A stretch of 60,738 bases of DNA, taken from positions 1 to 60,738 of the forward strand of contig QZKE01000071.1 in the NCBI GenBank assembly GCA_003598015.1, given 5' to 3'. Both the position numbers and the translations under genes were made by a program. Under the pieces are notes generated by a model. That model had not been told where the DNA came from. It saw nothing but the letters and a program-made list of their open reading frames with translations, and did not search any database. The DNA comes from Actinomycetota bacterium. GTDB lineage: Bacteria > Actinomycetota > Geothermincolia > Geothermincolales > RBG-13-55-18. Every line of letters starts with the position of its first letter. The first letter of the stretch is position 1. This document shows, piece after piece, positions 43,085 through 51,755 of the stretch.

Positions 43085-43117
43085 CAGGCATAAGTCCAGG
43101 GCCGACCCCTATGCCTG
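43085..43117. repeat. Palindrome after the metallophosphoesterase gene
   Basis: CAGGCATA and TATGCCTG form an 8-bp inverted repeat spanning the stop codon of the phosphoesterase gene. The interior (GTCCAGGGCCGACCCC) resembles the GGGGTCAG-type palindromes at 6413-6531. There is no T tract. Confidence 0.55.
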
Positions 43118-43882
43118 GTGGGTGTGGACGTACCCGGTGCGCTTGTAGTAGGCGACGTTGATCACCTGCGTCTCCCCCACCAGCAGCTCGCGCTGGGCCG
43201 GCTGGTGGACGTGCCCGTGGTAGAGGATGCGCGGGCGGTTCTCCTCGATGTACTCAAGGAGCCGTGCGCTTCCCTCCACCGGCCTTCCCGCCACCACGTC
43301 CATGGTCGCCGCCTCGAGGCGCGGGGGGATATGGGTACACAGGATATCCACCGGGCCCAGTTCCCGCAATTGTGCTCCGAACGTCTCGTCGTCCATCTCC
43401 GCCGGCATCATGAAAGGGGAGTAGAGGGCCCCGGGCACGAAACCGAACACGCTGTCCGCGATCTCGATTCTCCCTCGCGCCATCACGGCGTTGGCCGCTC
43501 CGTTCAACGAGGCCTCCAGCGCCTCGGGTATATCGCCATTGCCGTAGATGATGTAGGCGCGGCATCCGATATCCTTGAGCACCCGGCCGAAAATCCCGTA
43601 GGACTCGACGACGCGGCGTTCCAGTTCCGGGTAGAACCCCCCGTCCGGCGCGAGCAGCTCGTCCCTCAGCTCCACGGCCGCCCCGGGGCCGGAGGCCACG
43701 GCGGACATGAGCTTGCTCACCAGGTTCTCCTTGCCGACGACATCGGGAAGGATGCCGCTGATGTCAGCCCAGTCTATGAGATCGAGGACATCGCCGAGGA
43801 TGATGAGGATGTCTTCCGGCATGATCGACTCGCACAGGTCTTCGTAGCGGCCATGGGCGTCAGCGATAAGCTTTATCGCCAA
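43109..43882 (-). CDS. Calcineurin-like metallophosphoesterase
   Basis: A 257-residue binuclear-metal phosphoesterase. Motifs in order are 'IADAHGRYEDL' (DxH), 'ILIILGDVLDL' (GDxxD), 'YIIYGNGDIP' (GNxD variant), 'ILCTHIPPRLE' and 'ILYHGHVHQPAQ' (GHxH). The substrate is not clear; the family covers nucleases, nucleotide phosphatases and cyclic-nucleotide phosphodiesterases. The start is TTG 43882 with GGGGAGGG 8 nt upstream, one base after the GGDEF gene, so the two are translationally linked. Confidence 0.85.
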   Translation of the reverse strand: MAIKLIADAHGRYEDLCESIMPEDILIILGDVLDLIDWADISGILPDVVGKENLVSKLMSAVASGPGAAVELRDELLAPDGGFYPELERRVVESYGIFGRVLKDIGCRAYIIYGNGDIPEALEASLNGAANAVMARGRIEIADSVFGFVPGALYSPFMMPAEMDDETFGAQLRELGPVDILCTHIPPRLEAATMDVVAGRPVEGSARLLEYIEENRPRILYHGHVHQPAQRELLVGETQVINVAYYKRTGYVHTHQA

Positions 43883-43883
43883 G

Positions 43884-44834
43884 TCAGACGCCCTCCCCGT
43901 CCCCGCTGGACCTGTATATGGCCACACCCCCACCGGCAAGGGAATGTGACGAACGCATGGCCTCCACGGCGCAGGCATAGAGTTTTTCTGGCAGGCGCAC
44001 CTCCTCGGGAAATGACGCCAACCCCCAGTAGAGTTGGGGTGAACCTTCGCCCGCAACCATGTCGGCCAGTTCGTTGCGCAGGTACTTGTTCAACCTCTCG
44101 GCCATCACCTGGCCGCCGCGCCAGCCCGTCTCCGGGAGCAACACCGCGAAACTGCCGTCCCCGAGGTGGGCGACCACGTCACAGTCCCTGGTCATACGGG
44201 CCATGGAGGCCGCGATATCGCGCAACACCATACCTACCCTGTCGTCCCCCTGCATATCATGTAACGACCCGTACTCGCCCATCTCGAACAGCACCAGGGT
44301 GATGTCGTGGCTGTAGCGTACCGAGCGTCGCAGTTCCTCGATCATGCGTCCGTGAAAATAACTCTTGTTGTAGAGCCCGGTCACCGTATCCCGCAGGGGA
44401 TTTTCCATCATCTCCCTGGAATGCTCGAAATGGTAGGCGGAAGCGGCGGCCTGCAGCAGTTGATCGAAGCACCCGTTTACCCTTTTCTCCAGGTGAAAAT
44501 CGACCACCTGCTTCATGTCCACCTGCTCGCGAAAGAGGTTCCAGTACTCGTTGCGTATGATAACGTGCTCCTGCACCAGTCCCTCGATGGAGAAATCCTG
44601 CTGGCGGCGGAGGCGCCCCAGCTCCCCCGCATCGCCGTAGGCGTCTCCGCCGGTGTCGAAGCGGCTTGCCGCCTCCTCGTCGCCGGTGACCGCGATGACC
44701 GCCTCTGCCAGGCGCAACATCCTCTCGCCGGCCTCTCCCTCCATCACCTGGATATGCGCGGGCAGGGGCAAGCGCTGCATCTCCTGCTTCCACCGCTCCA
44801 GGAGCACATCCGCTTTTTCAGGCAGCGGTGTCAT
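43884..44834 (-). CDS. Degenerate GGDEF protein with RsbRD-like N-terminal domain
   Basis: A 316-residue cytosolic protein. The N-terminal half (about 1-140) is helical and resembles the RsbRD_N sensor domain ('LLERWKQEMQRLP'). The C-terminal half is a GGDEF domain: 'DTVTGLYNKSYFHGRMIEEL' and 'DCDVVAHLGDGSFAVLLPETG'. The signature is LGDGS in place of GGDEF, so the catalytic Glu is missing and diguanylate cyclase activity is unlikely; it may bind ligand or partner proteins. The ATG at 44834 follows AAGGAAGG. It lies between hisG and the phosphoesterase gene. Confidence 0.82.
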   Translation of the reverse strand: MTPLPEKADVLLERWKQEMQRLPLPAHIQVMEGEAGERMLRLAEAVIAVTGDEEAASRFDTGGDAYGDAGELGRLRRQQDFSIEGLVQEHVIIRNEYWNLFREQVDMKQVVDFHLEKRVNGCFDQLLQAAASAYHFEHSREMMENPLRDTVTGLYNKSYFHGRMIEELRRSVRYSHDITLVLFEMGEYGSLHDMQGDDRVGMVLRDIAASMARMTRDCDVVAHLGDGSFAVLLPETGWRGGQVMAERLNKYLRNELADMVAGEGSPQLYWGLASFPEEVRLPEKLYACAVEAMRSSHSLAGGGVAIYRSSGDGEGV

Positions 44835-44850
44835 GGCGCCTTCCTTTCCT

Positions 44851-45729
44851 CTAAGCAATGATCTTGGAGATGGGAAGCTCGATGATATCCTCCGCTCCCC
44901 TCTTCACCAGTTCCGGGATGAGCAGGTTGATGCCCTTCTTCTCCACCACGCTCTCAACGGCATAGAAATCCTTGCCCAGGAGCCTCGAGAGGGTCGGAGC
45001 CTTCATGGAGGGCAGGACCTGCACCACGGCCTCCAGGTCCGATTCGGCCACGTTGAACTTGATGAGCACCCTCCCGCGCGCGTTCATCGCCCCCAGTATG
45101 AGCAGCCTTATCTCCTCCATGAGCCGGCGCTTCTCGCCGTCTTCATGGCTCTCCCTGTTGGCGATAAGCCTCGTAGTGGACTCCAGCACCGTGTCGATGA
45201 TGCGCAGGCCGTGCTTGCGCAGCGTGCCGCCGGTCTCCGTCAATTCCACCACGGCATCGGCCATCTCGGGTATCTTGGCTTCGGTGGCTCCATAGGAGAG
45301 ATATACTGCGGCATCTATCCCCAGGTCCTTGAAATACGCTGCGACCAGGTTCGGGTACTCCGTCGATACGCGCACACCATGCGGGAGGTCTTGCGGCTTC
45401 TCGTAAGGGGAATCCCCCGCTACGGCCAGCACCACGCGCACGATGGTGCCCACCGCGGTCTTGGTGTAGGGAAGATCGGCGACCTCCACCACCTGCGCGC
45501 CGGATTCGCGCACCCAATCGTATCCCGTGATGCCCAGGTCGAAGAACCCGTCCTCCACGTATTTGGGGATCTCCTGTGGTCTGAGTATGCGCACCTGCTC
45601 GATACGCGGATCCTCTATACGGGCGTGGTATTCCCTGTCCCCGCCCCTGCGCACGCTAAGGTCCGCGTCATCGAGTATATCCAGGGTCGTGCTCTCCAGG
45701 CTCCCCTTGGGTATCACTAGCTTCAGCAT
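44851..45729 (-). CDS. hisG: ATP phosphoribosyltransferase (long form)
   Basis: HisG catalyses the first step of histidine synthesis, joining ATP and PRPP. At 292 residues it is the long form, with the catalytic part ('LKLVIPKGSLESTTLDIL', 'DLGITGYDWVRESG', the PRPP site region 'SYGATEAKIPEMADAVVELTETG' in two parts) and the C-terminal regulatory ACT-like domain ('VVQVLPSMKAPTLSRL'). Long HisG does not need HisZ and is usually inhibited by histidine. It is 24 bp after the cupin gene. Confidence 0.95.
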   Translation of the reverse strand: MLKLVIPKGSLESTTLDILDDADLSVRRGGDREYHARIEDPRIEQVRILRPQEIPKYVEDGFFDLGITGYDWVRESGAQVVEVADLPYTKTAVGTIVRVVLAVAGDSPYEKPQDLPHGVRVSTEYPNLVAAYFKDLGIDAAVYLSYGATEAKIPEMADAVVELTETGGTLRKHGLRIIDTVLESTTRLIANRESHEDGEKRRLMEEIRLLILGAMNARGRVLIKFNVAESDLEAVVQVLPSMKAPTLSRLLGKDFYAVESVVEKKGINLLIPELVKRGAEDIIELPISKIIA

Positions 45730-45753
45730 CTCTCTCCTCTCTTCGGCCGGTGT

Positions 45754-46122
45754 TCAGAGCCCCTGCTCGTCCTTCTCCTCCAGCTTGCGGCCGTACACGT
45801 CGGTTATGCGGTAATTATCATCCTCGCTGGTGAAACCGATGTCTATCTCCAGTACACGACCCCTTTTCCCCAACGACCTCAACTTGTGCATCCCCATGGC
45901 GGGGACCATGAACTCCTCTCCCTCACCGGGCAGGAATACCCGCTCCCCGATGGTCACCTCTATGCCGTCGTCCAGTATTATCCACATGTCGTCACGCAAC
46001 TTGTGATAATGGAGGCTTGTCTCCTGGCCTGCTTCTACAGTGATCAGTTTTACCGTGCAAGGTTGGTTCAACGCATAGGCCTTTATGCTTCCCCACGGTT
46101 TCTCCAGCAACATATCCACCAC
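45754..46122 (-). CDS. Mannose-6-phosphate isomerase-type cupin protein
   Basis: A 122-residue single cupin domain. It has 'VEAGQETSLHYHKLRDDMWI' with metal-binding His residues, 'LPGEGEEFMVPAMGMHKLRSLG' in the second cupin motif, and a C-terminal 'YRITDVYGR', close to the cupin domain of GDP-mannose pyrophosphorylase/phosphomannose isomerases. It lacks any nucleotidyltransferase domain, so a free-standing isomerase or binding role is possible. Candidate starts are GTG 46122, GTG 46119 and ATG 46113. Confidence 0.78.
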   Translation of the reverse strand: MVDMLLEKPWGSIKAYALNQPCTVKLITVEAGQETSLHYHKLRDDMWIILDDGIEVTIGERVFLPGEGEEFMVPAMGMHKLRSLGKRGRVLEIDIGFTSEDDNYRITDVYGRKLEEKDEQGL

Positions 46123-46157
46123 ATCCTCTGTTCACGGGCGAGTATTCTACTAGTATA

Positions 46158-46997
46158 TTACCCAATAAGGTCAATCGGGGTCAGCCCCATCCCGCTGACC
46201 GACAGGAGCCAATCGATCAGTTCTCGTTCGCGGCCGTTCAGCTCGGTATGGCCGGCTCCCTCGATGACCAGCAACTCAGCCTTTCCGTGCAGTCTTTCTA
46301 ACATCTCGTCGAGGTCATCACGCTGGTAGAAGGCTTCGGCTCCACCGTGTACCACGAGTAGGGGTACATTGGGGAACGAGCCTGCGACGTGCATGGGCAG
46401 AGGCCCCCCCTCGTTGACCGCCTTGAAGCGGGCTCCCAGCAGGCGCAGGAACAGCGACCATAACGGGAGAATCCTGCGGTAAGGCTCGATGTCCGGCAGC
46501 AGGGGGGGCGCCCCCACGGTGATGACAGCATCCAGACCTCCCCACAGGGCGGCATGGAGGAAGGCGGCCATACCTCCCAGTGAGAAACCCACGGCACCCA
46601 CCCAGGGATAACCCCCCTCCCTCACCCGGGCGATCACCCCGCGCATGTCATCGAGGGGGCCGGAGAGATCGAGCTCGAGCCTGCCCCCGCTGCCGCCATG
46701 GCCGCGGAAGTCGAAGGTGAAGACGTCGTAATGCTCGGCCAGCATCTCCGCGAAATCCACCAGGGGAAGGTAACGCTGTCCAGTCACCGCGGGATGGGCC
46801 ACGATCACCGCGCCGCGCGATCCGCCGGGGATACGGCGCGCCGCTATGGACATGCCATCGGGTGTGGTGACGGTGAATTCCTCGTAGGGAAGGCGCGGGT
46901 CCCGGCGCGGCATGAGCCTGCTTCGCCACGATAGCGCGATCGCGGCCCCCGCCAGCGCGGCTATGCCGAAGCCCAGCGTCGCCTTTCTAGGGTGCAT
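46158..46997 (-). CDS. Membrane-anchored alpha/beta hydrolase
   Basis: A 279-residue serine hydrolase. An N-terminal hydrophobic stretch ('LGFGIAALAGAAIALSW') would act as a membrane anchor. The nucleophile elbow reads 'VGAVGFSLGGMAAF' (GxSxG), the acidic residue is probably in 'VVHGGAEAFYQRDDLDEM', and the histidine is in 'IEGAGHTELNG'. The substrate is unknown; it resembles the broad esterase/thioesterase family. It precedes the cupin by 35 bp. Confidence 0.82.
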   Translation of the reverse strand: MHPRKATLGFGIAALAGAAIALSWRSRLMPRRDPRLPYEEFTVTTPDGMSIAARRIPGGSRGAVIVAHPAVTGQRYLPLVDFAEMLAEHYDVFTFDFRGHGGSGGRLELDLSGPLDDMRGVIARVREGGYPWVGAVGFSLGGMAAFLHAALWGGLDAVITVGAPPLLPDIEPYRRILPLWSLFLRLLGARFKAVNEGGPLPMHVAGSFPNVPLLVVHGGAEAFYQRDDLDEMLERLHGKAELLVIEGAGHTELNGRERELIDWLLSVSGMGLTPIDLIG

Positions 46998-47184
46998 CGC
47001 GCTCTGCCGCCCGTGTGTCCATACCCTTCTCTCCCTTATGCGTTTGGCCCCGCCAAGACAGTAGCGGGCAGGACCAGCAGGGTTTTGAATAATGCCCTGG
47101 TGAGGGCCGGCCTGGCGTGGAAGATATGAGCTGTATGGAACCCGGCGCTCTCTCGGGTGCCTGGTTCCGGGGTGTGCTCCATCT

Positions 47185-47664
47185 CTATCGGCCGCCCTGC
47201 CTATCCCCCCTCGTTTCCTCTTCCCTCACCTGTGCCAGCAATGCGTCGGCGATCCTCTCCATGGTCTGCAGGAAGGCCTCCAACTCGCCTCCCTGCATCT
47301 TTTCCAGAACCCTGGAAACCATCTCCCTCTGCCTGGCGTGCATCTCTCCCACCACCCGCTTCCCCTTGGAGGTGAGCTCCACATAGACCAGGCGCCTGTC
47401 CTTGCTGTCCAGCTTCTTTTGGGCCAGCTCTTTCTCGCACAGGGTGTTGAGCATGCGGCTGGCGGTGGGTTTGGACACCAGCATCATCTCGCTGAGATCC
47501 GTGACCCTCAACGCCCCGCTTGTCTTTATGTGCAGCAGGAGGTGAAACTGTTGCGGGGTCACTCCGTAGCGTCCGAGAAGATCCCGGAAGAGGGCGTGCC
47601 GGCTCCTGGCTATGCGATAGAAGTCCTGCAGAAGACGTTGCGCTTCGGCCTCGCTCCGGTCCAC
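47185..47664 (-). CDS. MarR family transcriptional regulator
   Basis: A 159-residue winged-helix regulator. The DNA-binding core is 'LLGRYGVTPQQFHLLLHI', 'LRVTDLSEMMLVSKPTASRML' (two parts) and the wing 'KKLDSKDRRLVYVELTSKG'. MarR proteins usually bind a palindrome over their own promoter and leave it on contact with a small phenolic or similar ligand. Such a palindrome is at 47680-47692. The start is GTG with AGGAGG 5 nt upstream. Confidence 0.93.
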   Translation of the reverse strand: MDRSEAEAQRLLQDFYRIARSRHALFRDLLGRYGVTPQQFHLLLHIKTSGALRVTDLSEMMLVSKPTASRMLNTLCEKELAQKKLDSKDRRLVYVELTSKGKRVVGEMHARQREMVSRVLEKMQGGELEAFLQTMERIADALLAQVREEETRGDRQGGR

Positions 47665-47679
47665 GGCACCTCCTAATAG

Positions 47680-47692
47680 TTAGCAATGCTAA
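47680..47692. promoter_or_regulatory. Predicted MarR operator
   Basis: TTAGCA-A-TGCTAA is a perfect 13-bp palindrome placed just downstream of the -10 element of the marR promoter and 16 bp before the start codon. Its position fits autorepression. Confidence 0.7.
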
Positions 47693-47693
47693 T

Positions 47694-47722
47694 AAACTAG
47701 CATCGCATCCATACCATGTCAA
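47694..47722 (-). promoter_or_regulatory. marR promoter
   Basis: On the minus strand TTGACA (47717-47722), a 17-bp spacer and TAGTTT (47694-47699) make a strong sigma-70-like promoter, about 30 bp upstream of the GTG. Confidence 0.75.
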
Positions 47723-47817
47723 GCGGGCTGCGTCATCAACCCAGGAATCGGATGCGCCGGTAAAAATCTTTGGAAGCCTCAAGGGGTGCAAATATGCCCT
47801 TGAAGTAGCAAGCCACT

Positions 47818-48276
47818 ATGCTCGCTGGATTTCTTCAATATCGATGCCGGGAAACGGCGCCGAGCCTGTCCCCCTCGACCTGGTTCGTCCTGGATCTCAT
47901 GGCCACGGTGATCTACATGGCGGGACTCCTCCTCTCCATGTACTATTCCAGGTACTTCTTCATCTTCCTGGCGGCCATCCTGCCATTGTTTTTCCTCTTC
48001 GGCTTCAGCTGGTGCTATCCCCTGTTCCTGCCGTTCATCGTACGCAACCGGGATTTCATGGCCGACGAGCTGGCCGGGAAGCTGACCCTCGAGCCGGAGT
48101 CCCTGATAAGCGCCATGCGCGTAGCCCGGGCCAACGACCGCGGGGGCGAACTGGCCTTCCTGCAATGGATGACCTTCGTACCGGCTGCGGAAAAGTTAGG
48201 CCGCAGGCACCGGCGCCTGCCCGGGGTAGAGGAAAGGATCGACAACCTGGAAAGGGCTTTTCTCCTCGCCACGTAA
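47818..48276 (+). pseudogene. Truncated M48/HtpX-like membrane peptidase
   Basis: A 152-codon frame with two hydrophobic segments ('TVIYMAGLLLSMYYSRYFF', 'IFLAAILPLFFLFGFSW') then 'NRDFMADELAGKLTLEPESL' and a C-terminal 'RLPGVEERIDNLERAF'. This pattern (R...ADE.A...LT..P..L; P..EERI..LE) is that of the C-terminal part of HtpX/M48 metalloproteases. The catalytic HExxH helix should lie upstream, but only marR regulatory DNA is there. I therefore read it as a 5'-truncated relic. It could be a small membrane protein instead. No good ribosome site was found. Confidence 0.5.
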
Positions 48277-48318
48277 GAAGCCTGAATACCTGCTCACGAC
48301 CCAGGTAGAAACACCTTT

Positions 48319-48327
48319 TGTTATAAT
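48319..48327 (+). promoter_or_regulatory. Extended -10 promoter for the GH3 gene
   Basis: TGTTATAAT fits TGNTATAAT and lies about 110 bp upstream of the GH3 start. The leader between them shows no known riboswitch. Confidence 0.5.
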
Positions 48328-48440
48328 GTTACAGCTGGAGCGGTGGAAACCACGTCTATGCAACCCGGCAGCGGAGGCCCGTCACGGCATTATCACATCG
48401 TCGGCTTTCACCTCGAGAACGAATGCGACGGGAGGGGATG

Positions 48441-50525
48441 ATGAAGGGGACTAAACAGGGTGCCAGGGACAGCGGATGGAACGCCGTGCTCGCGGCGCAC
48501 GGCGAGGAGCGGGAGCGCAGCATCGCACGATTAGTAGAGAGCATGTCGCTGGACGAGAAGGTCAGGGAGATGGCGGGGACCACCAACCTGCTCAAGCAGG
48601 CTATGATGCTGTTCCGTTACAACAAGTACCACTTCCTCGCCGGCGGCGACAAGGGGCTGGGCATCCCTCCCCTGAAGTTCACCGACGGACCGCGCGGCGT
48701 AGCCTTCGGGAACTCCACCTGTTACCCCGTCTCCATGGCGCGCGGGGCGAGCTGGGACAGGAGGCTGGAGGAGCGTATCGGCGAGGCCATCGGCGTGGAG
48801 GCGAGAGCGCAGGGTTGCGACTTCTTCGGGGGTGTGTGCATCAACCTGCCTCGCCACCCCGGATGGGGAAGGGCCCAGGAGACCTTCGGCGAGGACCCCT
48901 GCCTGCTGGGCGAGATGGGCGCCGCCCTGGTGAGAGGCGCGCAGAGACACGTCATGGCCTGTGCCAAGCACTACGCCTGCAACAGCATCGAGGAGTCGCG
49001 CTTCTACGTCGACGTGCGCGTGGACGAGAGGACGCTCAGGGAGGTCTACCTCCCCCACTTCAAGCGCTGCGTGGACGAGGGCGTAGCCGCCATCATGAGC
49101 GCCTACAACAAGGTGAACGGCCGGTACTGCGCCCACAACCGCCACCTGCTGCGGGACATCCTCAAGGGAGACTGGGGATTCGACGGCCTCGTGATGTCCG
49201 ATTTCGTCTGGGGCACCAGGTCAACGGTGGACGCGGCTCTTGGCGGGCTGGATATCGAGATGCCCATGCGGCGCTATTTCGGCCGCAGGTTGAAGAAGGC
49301 CGTCAGCAGCGGAAAGGTACCGGAGACGGTCGTGGACGAGGCGGTGACCCGCATCCTCCGGACCAAGGCGAGGTTCGCCGCGGCCGGCTCACCCGCTGCT
49401 TATACGCGCGACAGGGTGGTCTGCAAGGACCATATAGCCCTGGCCTTCGAGTCCGCGCGCAAGAGCATCGTGCTCCTCAAGAACGAGAAGGGCACCCTGC
49501 CATTGCGGCGTGACGGACTGCGGAAGCTCGCCGTCATCGGCAAGCTGGCAGAGCGGGAGAATATCGGAGACTACGGGAGCAGCCAGGTAAGGCCCCCCTA
49601 CATCGTTACGCCCCTGCAGGGCATCCGCGCCGCGGCCGGCTCCGTCGAGATCACCTACGACAGCGGTGAGGATATCTCCCTGGCTGCACAGGCCGCGCGC
49701 GAGGCCGATGCCGTGGTATTGGTGGTGGGATTCACGGGCAGGGATGAGGGCGAGTCGATCCCCTACATCAAGCTGGGCGGCGACCGCGAGGATCTCAGCC
49801 TGCGCGAAACGGATATCGCCTTGATCGAGGCCGTGGCGGGCGCCAGCGAAAAATGCGCAGTGGTACTGCAGGCGGGATCGGCCGTCCTGACCGCGGGCTG
49901 GCGGGACAAGGTGCCCGCCATCCTCATGGCCTGGTATGGTGGGATGGAGGGCGGGAATGGGCTGGCGGCCATCATTTTCGGTGACGAGAATCCCAGCGGG
50001 AAACTCCCCGTCACCTTCCCCGAGAGCAACGCTCAGCTCCCCTTCTTCGACAAGAAGGCCCGGTCTATAGAATATGATTATTACCACGGCTACCGTCTTT
50101 TCGACAAGAAGGGAATGGTGCCCGCGTTTCCCTTCGGGTTCGGCCTGCACTACACGGAGTACGCATATACGAACCTCCGCCTGAGCGCGCAGGAGATAGG
50201 GGCCGGCGGCACCACTACGGTGGAAGCGGACATCACCAACCGGGGTGGCATGGCCGGCTGTGAGATCGTCCAGCTCTACGTGGGCTGTCCGGCCTCGGGC
50301 GTGGACCGCCCGGTCAAGGAACTCAGGGGGTTCGCGCGGGTGCACACGGAGCCGGGTGAAACGAAGAAGGTATCCTTCGAGGTAAAGGCGCAGGACCTGG
50401 CCTACTACGACGTTGACGCCGCTGGCTGGAAGGTCGAGGAAGGAGAGTATACCGTGTATGTGGGTTCTTCCTCCCGTGGGGCGGACCTGCATCTAAGCGG
50501 CATCTTCACCGTATCGGGCTCATGA
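48441..50525 (+). CDS. Glycoside hydrolase family 3 beta-glycosidase
   Basis: A 694-residue GH3 enzyme of the beta-glucosidase / beta-xylosidase kind, cytoplasmic by lack of signal peptide. The N-terminal barrel carries 'PPLKFTDGPRGVAFGN', 'RHPGWGRAQETFGEDP', 'ACAKHYACNSIEESRF' and the nucleophile aspartate in 'GLVMSDFVWGTRST'. The alpha/beta sandwich starts near 'ESARKSIVLLKNEKGTLPL', and a C-terminal fibronectin III-like domain ends the protein ('RPVKELRGFARVHTEPGETK'). ATG 48441 has GGGAGG 5 nt upstream; starts at 48423 and 48438 are possible. It is convergent with the xylose-type genes, which suggests beta-xylosides as substrates. Confidence 0.92.
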   Translation: MKGTKQGARDSGWNAVLAAHGEERERSIARLVESMSLDEKVREMAGTTNLLKQAMMLFRYNKYHFLAGGDKGLGIPPLKFTDGPRGVAFGNSTCYPVSMARGASWDRRLEERIGEAIGVEARAQGCDFFGGVCINLPRHPGWGRAQETFGEDPCLLGEMGAALVRGAQRHVMACAKHYACNSIEESRFYVDVRVDERTLREVYLPHFKRCVDEGVAAIMSAYNKVNGRYCAHNRHLLRDILKGDWGFDGLVMSDFVWGTRSTVDAALGGLDIEMPMRRYFGRRLKKAVSSGKVPETVVDEAVTRILRTKARFAAAGSPAAYTRDRVVCKDHIALAFESARKSIVLLKNEKGTLPLRRDGLRKLAVIGKLAERENIGDYGSSQVRPPYIVTPLQGIRAAAGSVEITYDSGEDISLAAQAAREADAVVLVVGFTGRDEGESIPYIKLGGDREDLSLRETDIALIEAVAGASEKCAVVLQAGSAVLTAGWRDKVPAILMAWYGGMEGGNGLAAIIFGDENPSGKLPVTFPESNAQLPFFDKKARSIEYDYYHGYRLFDKKGMVPAFPFGFGLHYTEYAYTNLRLSAQEIGAGGTTTVEADITNRGGMAGCEIVQLYVGCPASGVDRPVKELRGFARVHTEPGETKKVSFEVKAQDLAYYDVDAAGWKVEEGEYTVYVGSSSRGADLHLSGIFTVSGS

Positions 50526-50578
50526 CCATCGATCGTATGGGAACGCATCACCTCGCCGCCAGGTCGATAACCGGGTAT

Positions 50579-50599
50579 TCAGGCACGTCCCATGCCTGA
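50579..50599. repeat. Palindrome between convergent GH3 and isomerase genes
   Basis: TCAGGCA-CGTCCCA-TGCCTGA is a perfect 7-bp inverted repeat with a 7-nt loop, followed by CCCTAAATGTGCCTGATT. It could act as a bidirectional transcript end, but no T tract follows directly. It shares the CAGGC/GCCTG arms with other extragenic palindromes here. Confidence 0.55.
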
Positions 50600-50615
50600 C
50601 CCTAAATGTGCCTGA

Positions 50616-51755
50616 TTATCCTCTGTACATGCGGTCGAAGTGGCGGTAGGCGCCCAGCACCGTCTCGCGCACGAGATCCTCGGCGGCCGCCGTCTCCCGC
50701 TTCGCCAGGTGTTCGAGGAGCGATTCGGAGTCCATCTCCCGTTCCGCAAGCTCGCAGGCCTCCCAGCTGAGTATGGAGCGAACGACCCTGTCCAGGGCCT
50801 GCTCCCGGTTGTCGTAGGGGCGCACCTGCATGTCGTGGCCCTTCCACCTGGAGAATCCCGCGCGCCGCATGAGCCCGGCGATGGCGACGTTCATGCCGTT
50901 TATCCTCGCCCCGTGGTCGATGTCGAATTTACCCGGACCGCCCAGTATGATGCCGTCGTTGTAGCCCTGGCTGTTGACGTGCATATGCACCAGCATGCCG
51001 TTGTCGACTTCCTCCACGGTATCGTAGACGTGGTCCAGGCCGACCATCTCCGAGTGGCCGAACTCCTTGTTTACGCCTTTCCGGCCCAGATCGACGCCGT
51101 ATTCCTCTCCCAGCTTCTTCCAGAAGAGGATGGTGCTGGCCACCGTGGGCAGGAGCATGGCCGGATGCCCCTCATTGGGCTTCGGCTCGATGGCGACGTA
51201 AAGCTCTCCTCCCTTTTCCGCCTCGTAGCGGCAGAGGCCGGCAACGCTCTCCTTGAGATTGCGGTACATCTCGGCGATGCCGGGAGATGCCAGGTCGTAG
51301 CCGTAGGATCCGTTCCAGAGCACGAAGGACGGTGCCTGCACCGCTTCAGGGTGCCAGCACTTTTTCAAGGGACCGTAAGCGAGGTCAACGGTGCGCAGCC
51401 CGTACTCCTCCGCCGCCTTGCGTTCCCCCGCGTCCAGGGAGGCAACTCCGCCGTAGGCGAAGTGGCGGTGCGCACCGGGGGTTATCAGGGCCAGGTGGAT
51501 GCCGCTTCCGGCTAGTGCATCGGCGACGGCGGCCGCGTTTTCCTCGTCCACCTCGTAGTCGTAATGTAACTCCATGCCCAGGCCGATATGATCGGGAAGG
51601 CGTGGGGCGATCTCTCGAGAAACCATCTCCACGCATCCCGGCGTATCCAGCTCCCCCGCTCCCCACTCCGGGATGGCGTCCGGGGGCACGAAACCCCCCT
51701 TCCCGGCGTGAAAGGTCCAGCGGCAGACGCTGTGAAAGGACCGTCTATCCCCCAT
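50616..51755 (-). CDS. Xylose isomerase family protein
   Basis: A 379-residue TIM-barrel protein close to actinobacterial xylose isomerases. 'YVAIEPKPNEGHP' matches the metal-binding EPKPNEP segment, 'GVNKEFGHSEMVGLDHV' matches NPEVGHEQM, and 'MHVNSQGYNDG' then 'FDIDHG' align with the DLNGQ and DQD region that supplies further metal ligands. The usual 'WGGREG' motif reads 'LWNGSYG', so substrate preference may differ from D-xylose. It overlaps the preceding FGGY kinase gene by 11 bases, which supports a ketose-forming isomerase acting with that kinase. Confidence 0.82.
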   Translation of the reverse strand: MGDRRSFHSVCRWTFHAGKGGFVPPDAIPEWGAGELDTPGCVEMVSREIAPRLPDHIGLGMELHYDYEVDEENAAAVADALAGSGIHLALITPGAHRHFAYGGVASLDAGERKAAEEYGLRTVDLAYGPLKKCWHPEAVQAPSFVLWNGSYGYDLASPGIAEMYRNLKESVAGLCRYEAEKGGELYVAIEPKPNEGHPAMLLPTVASTILFWKKLGEEYGVDLGRKGVNKEFGHSEMVGLDHVYDTVEEVDNGMLVHMHVNSQGYNDGIILGGPGKFDIDHGARINGMNVAIAGLMRRAGFSRWKGHDMQVRPYDNREQALDRVVRSILSWEACELAEREMDSESLLEHLAKRETAAAEDLVRETVLGAYRHFDRMYRG

